From Caenorhabditis elegans (Eukaryota > Nematoda > Chromadorea > Rhabditida > Rhabditidae), in contig NC_003281.10 in NCBI RefSeq assembly GCF_000002985.6, positions 3,224,001 to 3,288,000 of the forward strand: a stretch of 64,000 nucleotides of DNA, given 5' to 3'. A program made the translations under genes and the position numbers. The notes under the pieces were generated by a model that saw only the letters and a program-made list of their open reading frames with translations, did not search any database and was not told the DNA's origin. Shown piece after piece: positions 1-9,101 of this stretch (position 1 is its first letter; the number at the start of each line of letters is the position of its first letter).

Positions 1-560
1 AAATCCTTCTTTTTTTTTAAGAAATCGACTTTTTAAACGTTTTTGTTGTTAAAATACCGATAATTTGAAGAGTTCACAAAAAATCAGAACATTTTATATT
101 AAAAATTTAAATTTTTTGAAATTTTTGAATTTAAGAAAAAAAAAACTAATTAATAAAAAACTTTCACCGAAAAACTCCCACAGAACATTTAATTTTTCGG
201 AAAAAGAGAAAAGTATAGAAATAGTCGGCGCAAGGAAAAGGGGGTGAGAAAAAGTGGAGAAAAGTGTCGATTGGCTGTTATTAGATTGCCCCTTGGGCTC
301 TTTTCGGAGAGCCACTAGGCATTATACTAAATGAAGCTCATTTTGAAAATAAGGATGGAAATATTTAGAGATATTTCTGCAGAAAAAGACGTGTACTTTT
401 GGTAATTTGGCTAATTTTCTAACTAAAGTTTGAGAATATCACGGAAGCAGGCAAAAATCCCATTGAATCATGTTTGGTTTCAGAATTTCAAAAATAAAAA
501 CATACTTCTGAACTAATACCCAAATATTTTCTAATTAGGGATTGTAGGCCTTAAAATTCT
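1..560. other. AT-rich intergenic stretch
   Basis: I see no supported exon, RNA or element here; the sequence is A/T homopolymer-rich. Similar AT-rich filler runs from about 780 to 1330 and from 1360 to 1560. Confidence 0.5.
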
Positions 561-571
561 ATTCATTTTCG

Positions 572-775
572 TAGTTGAAAATTTTTCAATAACTCTCTTC
601 CCCGCGGAGATAAATGCGTTTAAAGTTTTGACCGCAAAATAGTGTGGGAGGGGGAGAGACGTAGACTGCGCGCGCACACTGCGTCTCCCCTCGTCCCTCA
701 CTCTTTCGCGCTCAAAACTTTAACCGTTTGTATCTCCGCGGGGAGAAGAGGTATCAAAAAGGTAAAAACTAACAA
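572..775. repeat. GC-cored palindromic repeat, family P, copy 1
   Basis: An inverted repeat. The left arm carries a TTTTTCAATA motif and CCCCGCGGAGATA; the right arm carries TATCTCCGCGGGG and GGTATCAAAAA. Between them lies a GC-rich core with GGGGGAGAGACG, GCGCGCGCAC and GCGTCTCCCC. The same architecture recurs through the window, so I call it family P. It looks like a non-autonomous palindromic DNA element. No protein is encoded. Confidence 0.75.
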
Positions 776-1337
776 AAATTTTCAGGGTTATATTTTCACA
801 ATAATAAAAATTTTTATAACTCATCTGTGTTTTGAGATATACTTCTTTTTAGCTAAGAAATCGCAGTTTTTACTCAACTCCAGTTAGTTTTTGTTGAAAC
901 TATGAAAATATAAAACGATTAATATTAGAAAAAATATATTTTCAGCCAAATTCTAATTTTCAAAAGCAAAATAGGCAAGATTATCAATAACTTATTAAGG
1001 GATTTCAGTGAGCAAATTATTGGGATTAGTGGGTTCTGCTGGATAAGATTTGGTATTTTTAGAATATTTTTTTTGTGGAAAAATTAGAAAAATTAGTGAT
1101 CAGAACATAAAATTGGGTTTTCAAAGGTTTTTGATATTTCAAAAAAAAACTTTTTCGGAAAAATTTTTTTTTTTGAAAATTTTCACTAGCGTTGCTCCAA
1201 AAAATGCTCCTTACAGAAATGAAAATGCTCTCATCGAAAAAAAAAACACTCTTGTGCTCTCCTCTTAAGTATCTAATTAGCATCACTTGATCACCGAAAA
1301 TTTCCGGATTGGTTTTGGAGCACAAAAGAGCACAAAT

Positions 1338-1356
1338 GGGGGGGGGGGGGGGGGGG
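1338..1356 (+). repeat. 19-bp poly-G tract
   Basis: An uninterrupted run of 19 G. C. elegans carries many such monoG tracts; they can form G-quadruplexes and are deleted when the DOG-1/FANCJ helicase is missing. That behaviour is known of the class; only the tract is seen here. Confidence 0.9.
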
Positions 1357-1564
1357 TTTGAGAGGTTTCTAATGTGGATTTGGAGGAGAAAAAAAACACT
1401 AACAGAGGGGGTTGTTTAGAGATTTGGAATTTTTCTTTCAGAAAAGAAAATTGAAAGTGAAATTCGAAAAATTGTCTCAAGAAATTTGAATTTCCCGACA
1501 AAATTTTGATTAGAAAAAAATGAAAAAAATAAATTTTTAACGTACACAATCTCTAATCTTGCTC

Positions 1565-2275
1565 ACAACAGTACTCCTGCAGTATCACTACAGTAATTCT
1601 ACAGTACTCCTACAGTACTCCTACAGTACTCCTACAGCTTTTAAAAATTATTTTATAATTCTCTGATTTTTTTTCTCTAATGAAAATGTTTCGAAAAAAA
1701 TTTTCTGTAAATTATTTCCAGCTTCCAAAATAATCAGAAAAGTTTCGTTTTCGATTTTTGAAAAATCAAAAAAAAAAGACACCCTTGACCACTTTATTCC
1801 GTCAAAATTTCTCAAAAAATTTAAATTTCCCGTCAAAATGTTTTGCAGAAAGTTTGCCTTTTTCCCGCCAAACCAGTTTTCAGAAATGTTCAAAAAATAT
1901 TGTATGATTTTCTGATTTTTTTCTCAAACAAAAAGGTTTCTATAAATCACAGTAATCTTACAGTAACCCTACAGTAATCTTACAACAACTCTCTTTCGGA
2001 TAATCAAAAAATCAGAAAAGTTTAGTTTTTCGATTTTTGAAAATTCTAAAAATTTCACTCTTGATCACTACAGTAATCTTACAGTACTCCTCAAGTACTC
2101 CTACAGTACCACTACAATAATCATACAGTAATCTCACAGCACGTTTACAGTACCAATACGGTAATCCTTTAGTACTCTTACAGTGCTACAACAACAACTG
2201 TACAGTAACCCTATATCGTACCAATACAGTAATCTAAAGTACTCCTACAAAACTACTTGAATACCACTACAGTTC
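1565..2275. repeat. CTACAGTA-rich degenerate arrays
   Basis: Two clusters (about 1567-1640 and 1945-2275) of imperfect 10-11 bp units such as CTACAGTACTC, CTACAGTAATC and TTACAGTAATC. Shorter stretches recur near 3240-3350 and 4203-4250. No open reading frame or RNA gene is supported. Confidence 0.8.
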
Positions 2276-4090
2276 TTCGTCACTATCCCCATGTTATGCG
2301 GTGTTCAATCCTTTCCCTCTCGATCTCTGACCACTAACTGCTGCCAAAAGCATGCGTCTAGCCCATCTGCGTTTACATATTCCTATCTCTCTCCCCATCT
2401 CTCATAACAGTTCTGTTCGAAAAATAACCATTCATTCGTCTTTTGAGGGTTGCTGTGTGCAGCCCATACTTCTTATTTCTAAATTATTATTCAAATTGCA
2501 TCTGAAATTCCAGAGTTTGGGTAAGTATTTTAATAATTACTGTTTGCCTTATCGGCAATTGTCTCTGCATTCCTGTGGTAAAATTTTACCGTAAGTATTC
2601 CATATTAAAACAAGTTCTCAAGAATCATCTAAGCTTCGTTTCACACGAATTGCTCCAGAGCTCCCAAAATATACCAAAATAAAATTTTTTCATACGATTG
2701 TAATTTTTAGGTGAAAATGATTGTGAGAGGTTTGTTTTCAAAATCAACATTTTTTTTTGCATGAAAAATTATTTTCAGAGATCGGCGGACTGTCAAAAAA
2801 GAGGTTTGGAAATAAAGGAATTAAGGTAAAAGAACAAGGTGCAAAGGTAATTCTTGTTACTTCAGAAAAAATCTGAGACTTTGATTTTTAGACCCAAAAA
2901 GACCGGAGTTTTGCAATGAGACTTTCTGAAAATTTCTCAAAAAATGTTTTTTTCAGCAAAAATTTGTTTTTTTTTTCAAGTCATTTTCTATTTATAGAAG
3001 CCATTTGCATTCGTTATATTCCAAACTTCTGTTAAGTTCGAATGGACTACCCTACTTGGATCTTCTGAGGAGTTTAAAAATGAAGAGCAGGTAAGAAAAA
3101 GCAAATATTGTTTGAAAGTAGAAAAAAAAGAAAAAAATGAGCATTGAATTTTTCCGATTTTTTTTTCAATTTTTCCAAAGGTTTTACGGAAAGGGCCCTT
3201 CGAGTTTTTTTTTTCGATAATATTACGAAAAAATCCAATTACCCTACAGTAATCTTACAGTAACCCTCGAAATTCGAAAATAAAAACAATGACCCCCTTG
3301 ACCACTACAGTGATCTTACAACAATTGCACATTACTACTACAGTACTCCTAAAGGAGAAGTAGCGACTTTGCTTTTTTGAACCCAAAAATACCCAAAACT
3401 ACCGAATTTCGTATGAAAAAATTTCGAAAAAATCTGTTGCTTTCCGACTGAATTTCGGTTGAAATTTTTGAAAAATCGCATTTTACAGCGTTTTCCAAAA
3501 AAACAGAATTGGCGGCAACTCAAATTTCTGCGAAAATTTTTGGCGGTAATTCAAATTTCTGTGAAGTTTCCAGAAAATTCTGGAATGATTTAGAACTCAC
3601 TGGAAAAATCAAGGATTTTCTGGAATCTTCTAGAATTGTCTGGGAAATTTGAAAAAGTTCTGAAATGTTCAAGAATACTTGTAAAAGGATTTCAAGAACT
3701 TCCGATACAAAAATTAGCTTAAAAAGTAAACTCTTTCAGGCCCAAAACCACGCGCGTGGTCAGCCGGAAAGCAGCACGGTCAACACTCGCCGCTTCAAAC
3801 AAGGCGCCAACTGCTTGGACGGCATCGCGACAGTTGTGCAATCGAAGCGATTCCGTGCTGTTGCGGACAAGAGAAATTTCGATACAAACGGTGCTCTGAC
3901 TTCATTCCGATTAAAATTTCAGAGATCTGAGGCGAATTTTCTTCATCAAACGGAACTCCGACTGCAAATTGTGAGCAAGAAATCTTACCAAAGTGATAAA
4001 GGACACGTTTTTAATTTTATTTTTTATATTCTCTACCAGTTGTTGACGAATATTTGAATAAAGCGACTATATTTTGGATTATAATAATGT
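2240..4090 (+). repeat. Tandem unit, copy A (possible gene remnant)
   Basis: First of three related units. It opens with TTCTTCGTCACTATCCCC and a conserved block of about 300 bp (2275-2600) that ends in a GTAAGTATTTT splice-donor-like sequence and TGGTAAAATTTTACC. Later blocks at 3000-3110 and 3620-3720 match copy C. An open stretch at 3740-4055, after a TTTCAG acceptor, is GC-richer than its surroundings. It could encode about 105 residues of no family I recognise, and is followed by AATAAA at about 4055. It may be a once-transcribed gene now decaying; I cannot give a coherent full model. Confidence 0.5.
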
Positions 4091-5002
4091 CGGCGTTTTT
4101 TTTTGAATTGTGAGAGGTATCCTCTCTGTGGGCAAATACAAAATACCTGAAAAATAAAATTTCTCATTTTTCCGAGAAAAATTCGAGTTAATGTCAATTT
4201 CTCGTAATCTTACAGTACTCCTACAATACTATTTGAGTACCACTACAGTTCTTCGTCACTTTCCCCCTGTTTTGCGGTGTTCAAAACTTTTTTGTGCTCT
4301 CGATCAGTGACCCCCTCCAACTGCTGCCAAAAGCATGCGTCTAGCCCATCTGCGTTTACATATTTCTATCTATCATCCCATCCCTCATAACTGTTCTGTT
4401 GGAAATAAAACATTCATTCGTCTTTTGAGGGTTGCTGTGTGCAGCCCATACTTCTTCTTTCTAAATTATAATTCAAATTTCATCTGAAATTCCAGAGTTT
4501 GGGTAAGTATTTTGATAATTACTATTTGCCTTATCGGCAATTGTCTCTGCTTTCCTGTGGTAAAATTTTACCAGATCTAGTGTTTCATCGATTTTAAATG
4601 TACCTAAACAAGGTGAAAACTCAAGCTAATTTAATTTGTTTACCCAAAGTTAAACGATGATTTCAAAAAAGTTAGTTTCCAGCCGCTTGACAAGTCGGTC
4701 AAATTTCAAATTTTAACTTATTTTAGGTCTTTTGTTGAGCCGCCATAACTTTTTTAGAGATTACACCACCTCTAATGGCTTTAATTACGAAATTTTTAGA
4801 TACAAATTCAAAATTCAAAAGTGCCTAATTAAAATTTTATCATTTTAGAGAACAATGGGATGAAGACGGTTCAGGAAATTAATGGAAAAGCAATGTCGGA
4901 ACATTGACATTTGGCACAAATCGAGAAGACAGGTTAGTTTTACGAAAAAAGCCCTTATCGATTATACATTTTCCCTGGAGTTCTGAGGACCTTCAAGCAA
5001 AT

Positions 5003-5262
5003 TCTAGAACTTTCCAAATTCTTTCAGAAAACTCTAGAAGTTTACAGAATTTTCTAAAAACTGTTAGAACTTTTCAGTTTTTTCTAGAAAACTCTAGAAC
5101 TTTCCAAATTTCTCTTGAAAATTCTAGAACTTTCCAAAGTTTTCTAAAAAATTCTAGAACTTTCCAAATTTCTCTAGAAAATTCTAGAGCTTTCCAAAGT
5201 TTTCTAGAAATTTTTAGAACTTTCCAGATTTTTTCTAGAAAGTAGAACTTTCCAAATTTCAG
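5003..5262 (+). repeat. 30-bp minisatellite in unit B
   Basis: About eight imperfect units of the form CTAGAACTTTCCAAATTTCT. It occupies the same relative place as the longer array in unit C. Confidence 0.85.
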
Positions 5263-5269
5263 TTGTGGA

Positions 5270-5446
5270 ATGGTGCCGGACACGAAAAATCGCGTCACAA
5301 TTCTAAAAGCACGAAAAATCTGCACAATCTGCCTGAAAACCGACATCAAGGGACACAACTGCAAAAGAGAACAATGCAAGTATTGCGGCTTGCAGACTCA
5401 TCACACCTCTATATGCTATAGGACCAAGAGCCAAAAGAAGAACTGA
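5270..5446 (+). pseudogene. Gag-type double zinc-knuckle fossil (BEL/Pao-like retroelement)
   Basis: A 58-residue open frame whose middle carries two zinc-binding motifs in tandem. The first is C-x2-C-x7-H-x-C. The second is a canonical C-x2-C-x4-H-x4-C knuckle containing the paired histidines typical of the nucleocapsid region of BEL/Pao retrotransposons of worms. It follows a splice-acceptor-like TTTCAG at 5257-5262 and ends at a TGA. No protease, reverse transcriptase, integrase or LTR is recognisable within several kb, so this is a fragment, possibly captured as an exon of unit B. The motif is clear; the BEL/Pao assignment is from motif spacing only. Confidence 0.55.
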
Positions 5447-5549
5447 ACCGATAAATTTATATAGAATAAATAATGTTTGAGAGATAACAACGATGCCTTC
5501 ATTATCTGTGAAAAAATTGTTTCAGGAATATTCTTGCAGGAACTCGGGG

Positions 5550-5783
5550 TAGGGCTGTGCAATCGGACGAATTCGGACGAATTCGGACGTCCGGCGTCCG
5601 GTTTTTCGGACGTCCGAAAATTTTTTTTTTGTTTTTTGTTTACAATCTCACTCAGGGTCACTGAGATGTAAACAAAAAACAAAAAAACCGGACGCACCCG
5701 CGTCCGAAAACCGGACGCCGGACGCACACGCGTCCGGTTTTTCGGACGTCCGAAAAAACCGGATGTCCGGTTGCACAGCCCTA
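5550..5783. mobile_element. hAT-type MITE with perfect 8-bp target duplication
   Basis: A 234-bp element bounded by terminal inverted repeats TAGGGCTGTGCAA (5550-5562) and TTGCACAGCCCTA (5771-5783). It is flanked on both sides by the identical 8-mer ACTCGGGG (5542-5549 and 5784-5791). TIRs of this form with 8-bp duplications are the hallmark of hAT transposons. The interior is unusually GC-rich for the locus, made of repeated CGGACGTCCGG-like inverted repeats, and has no coding capacity. Confidence 0.85.
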
Positions 5784-5884
5784 ACTCGGGGTCTTTTTTC
5801 AGGGTAGAAGAATTTACAGGTCTCTTCTCCTTTCTTTCTTGCTCCTTCCTCTCTGCTCTCTTTGAAGAATTTCGCATCCGACAT

Positions 5885-7640
5885 TTCTCCGCAGTAATCC
5901 TAAAGTACTCCTACAATACTATTTGAATACCACCACAGTTTTTCGTCACTATCCCCATGTTGTTATGCGGTGTTCAAAACTTTTTGTGCTCTCGATCAGT
6001 GACCACCTCCAACTGCTGCCAAAAGCATACGTCTAGCCCATCTGCGTTTACATATTCCTATCTCTCTCCCCATCTCTCATAACAGTTCTGTTCGAAAAAT
6101 AACCATTCATTCGTCTTTTGGAGGGTTGCTGTGTGCAGTCCATACTTTTTTTTCGAAATTATTATTCTAAATTCATTTGAAACTCCACACCAATCGGTCA
6201 TTGCCTCTGCTTCTCTTTGGTAAAATTTTACCAAATCTGGTGATCCATCGACTTCAAATGTACCTAAATTGAAAACTCGAGATAATTAATTTGTATACCC
6301 AAAGTTAGCCGGTGATTTCAAAAATGTTAGTTTCCAGCCACTGATTATTGAAACAGTGTTTTACAGAATGAAATCAAAATTATTACTTTTATTAAAAGAA
6401 TATCGTACTTTATTTCAGTATTCACTCCCACACGTCTCATATCAAACAATATTGATATTGCCTTTGTCACACGTTTTTTTGGGTAAAATAACAAAACAGG
6501 TTTTTTTTTCGTTTTTGTCGAAAGTTTTAGATACAAAGATACAGTGCCTAATTTTAATTCTATTATTTTTAGAAAACATTGGGAAGAACAAGATCCGGGG
6601 TAGTTATGGAAAAGCAACGTCGGAGCATTGCCATTTATCACAAATCGAGTAGACAGGTTAGTTTTACGAAAAAAACCCTTATCGATTATACATTTTCCCT
6701 GGAGTTTTGAGGACCTTCAAGAAAATTTTACAACTTTCCAAATTCTTTCAGAAGACTCTAGAAGTTTACAGAATTTTCTAAAAAATGTTAGAACTTTTCA
6801 GTTTTTCTAGAAAACTCTAGAACTTTCCAAATTTCTCTAGAAAATTCTAGAACTTTCCAAAGTTTCTAAAAAAAATTCTAGAACTTTCCAAATTTCTCTA
6901 GAAAATTCTAGAACTTTCCAAATTTCTCTAGAAAATTCTAGAACTTTCCAAATTTCTCTAGAAAATTCTAGAACTTTCCAAATTTCTCTAGAAAATTCTA
7001 GAGCTTTCCAAAGTTTTCTAGAAATTTTTAGAACTTTCCAGATTTTTTCTAGAAACTAGAACTTTCCAAATTTCTCTAGAAAATTCTAGAGCATTTTTTT
7101 TGTCTCCAATCTCCATTATTTATAGAAGCCATTCACCATGCTCAACACTTGGGTGAAGTTCGAATGGAAATTCTCAGCTGAAGCCATCCTCTCGTAATTT
7201 ACCGAGACGTTTTTTCAGTGAAGCAGATCTCGAAATACTTGGATCTTAGGAAAACTTTGAAAATTAAAGAGCAGGTAAGAAAAATTAACTTGTTCTGTAA
7301 CATTCTAGAATATTCAAGAAATTTCTGGTATGTTCTAGGATTTTTTGGGAAATTTGAAACAGTTCTGAAATGTTCAAGAATATTTTTTAAAGGATTTCAA
7401 AAATTTTCGAAATTTGCTGTACAAATTATGATGCTCCAAAAATTCCTAGAATTATTTATTTGAAATTTCATAAACAGTTAAAATTGTCTGCAAACTTGAA
7501 AAGTTATCTGAAGTTTTTTTTCAGAACAATGCGATCAATTTTCTTCAAAGCCAAGACAATCCCAGTCATCACCAACGCAATGAATATGGATCCGAACGAA
7601 AAATAATATTAAACTTTTTTTTAAAAATAAACACTTATTT
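5885..7640 (+). repeat. Tandem unit, copy C
   Basis: Third copy: the 5' block is at 5900-6240. An exon-like segment beginning ATGGAAAAGCAACG (6608) has an open frame ending in CAG before GTTAGTTTTACG (6658). A 30-bp minisatellite and a 3' block (7125-7420) shared with copy A follow. A short exon-like stretch after TTTCAG (7520-7525) runs to a stop near 7606, with AATAAA at about 7627. No complete protein could be assembled. Confidence 0.5.
6700..7095 (+). repeat. 30-bp minisatellite in unit C
   Basis: About thirteen units, several consecutive ones identical, of the 30-bp repeat also found at 5003-5262. The near-identity of the inner units points to recent expansion by slippage or unequal exchange. 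Confidence 0.9.
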
Positions 7641-7739
7641 GAAAATTTAATTTGGTACTTCAGTACGACCGTAACTCAAGAAACTCCTATTTTTTGGATT
7701 AAAAAACATTATTGGAATTGTGAATATTTTTTATTATTT

Positions 7740-8300
7740 TTCAAGTCTACCTACAGTAATCATTGCCAGTTATCGTGGCGGAAGCCGTAGGATTACGGTA
7801 GGTTTTTTTTGAGAAAAAGAGTAAAAATGAAGTTAGTTATGTTGGTTAAAAGGATTTTCGGGTCTCGCCACGGAAAGCTTCTGAGTTACTGTAGATATGT
7901 GACTTATCGAATTAAAAATAACTTTTTCGTATGAATTAGAAATTTTTACAAGTTTTAAGTTTAAAATGGGTATTAAATCTTTAAAACGAACAAAGTTATG
8001 GATTTTCGAAAATTTTCAAAAACTGAAAAAATTTTCTAAAAATTTTTTTTGCAGTTTTTTGAAAATTCATAACTCCGACAGTTTTTGAGCTGTACTTTTA
8101 CTTTTTAGCGTAAAACGTGTCAAAAATACTCAATTAGCCGCTAAAAATACGCAATTATTTTGAAATTTTACCTACAGTTATCCTAGCCAGCTTACGCGGC
8201 GGGACTCTAAATATTGGCAAATTTTGGGATTCTGCCGATTATAGGCAATATGGGGGCCGTCAGAAAGCTGAGAACGTATGAAAATTTAAAATGAATCATT
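7740..8300. repeat. CGTGGCGGGACCC foldback family, upstream copy
   Basis: Contains TTATCGTGGCGG, GGTCTCGCCACGG and GTTACTGTAG motifs. Over about 350 bp (7783-8130) it closely matches the start of intron 5 of the FHA gene (11131-11480). The similarity includes the exon-intron junction GGATTACGGTAGGTTTTTT. A related second half lies at 8170-8300. About 8300-8800 is AT-rich without recognised features. Confidence 0.75.
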
Positions 8301-8846
8301 TTTTAGGTTCAAATTCAATTAAAAAATCAATTTTTTTGAGGTTAAAAAATAGTTTTTTGCAGTTTTTCGAAAATTTCGATAACCCCGACAGTTTTAGAGC
8401 AGCAAATTTAATTTCAAACATTTTTTGTTGGAAAATCAAACCTTTAACTTCCTGCTGAATTTATAATATCTATATAACATTTCCAGTTTCCCGCAAATAT
8501 TTAAATTATTATTTCCTTCCTACTTGGGTTCTAATCAACTTTTCCATTTCCAAAAGTGTGTACTAAATTTCATTAATATCCAATTTACCCGACTACTAGT
8601 ACCTTTGCAATAATGGGATTAGTTTAAGTGTCTACGTAGTTTTAGAGTTTTTTTTTTTGTTTTCAAAAAATTTTAAAAAAGAAGAGGTATTTCTTTTTTC
8701 TAAACAGAAATTCTTGCAAAATTTCAGCCTTTTTATACTCCAAAAGCACTGCTCTAAAAGTGCACTCAAACCTTCATCTCTCAAGTTCTTTGCCCCGAAA
8801 AGTGAGCCAAGTGATTAGTAGCTGGTGCTCCGCGGAGCCGCCGCCC

Positions 8847-8860
8847 GTCTCCCTGACAAC
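8847..8860 (+). promoter_or_regulatory. Candidate X-box (RFX/DAF-19 site) upstream of the FHA gene
   Basis: GTCTCCCTGACAAC matches the worm X-box consensus GTHNYYATRRNAAC at all positions except the A of the central AT. It lies about 240 bp upstream of the chosen FHA start, in a GC-rich patch (8820-8905) with the inverted pair CTCCGCGGAG and GAGCTCCGCGGGG. DAF-19 drives ciliary genes through such sites within a few hundred bp of the start. Function is inferred. Confidence 0.4.
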
Positions 8861-9101
8861 CGTCTCTGGCTCCGCGAGCTCCGCGGGGGGAGAGACCGAC
8901 ACACCTAGAATTGGCTTATATTAGCAGTAGTAGTACAACTTTTTTTTTTCGCTTTGTTTTGTGCTATACTATTTTTTTTTTCGTGGTTTCCGTTATTTTG
9001 TTCTAGTTGAAGGCTCTAGTTCAAGGTGGGCTCGCGGAGCAAATGATCAGAAATGCGAAATTTTAAAAATTTCAAAGTTTCAGAACCAATGCTATTTTAG
9101 A

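Larger units (their letters stand above)
4195..5470 (+). repeat. Tandem unit, copy B (carries the zinc-knuckle fossil)
   Basis: Second copy: the 5' block at 4203-4575 matches copy A. An exon-like segment begins ATGGAAAAGCAATG (4881) and ends in CAG before GTTAGTTTTACG (4933); copy C has the same segment. A 30-bp minisatellite follows, then a 3' block coding for zinc knuckles (separate entry). The exon-like segment and the zinc-knuckle frame do not join in phase, so this is more likely a relic than a working gene. Confidence 0.55.

Noticed and set aside
6345-6652. Overlapping 98-codon open frames on both strands
   Set aside because: They lie across the exon-like segment of unit C and flanking intron-like DNA. 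Neither has start context, family motifs or codon bias.
5003-7095. Regularly spaced direct repeats resembling a CRISPR array
   Set aside because: Units are contiguous 30-bp minisatellite repeats with no unique spacers, in a nematode nuclear genome.
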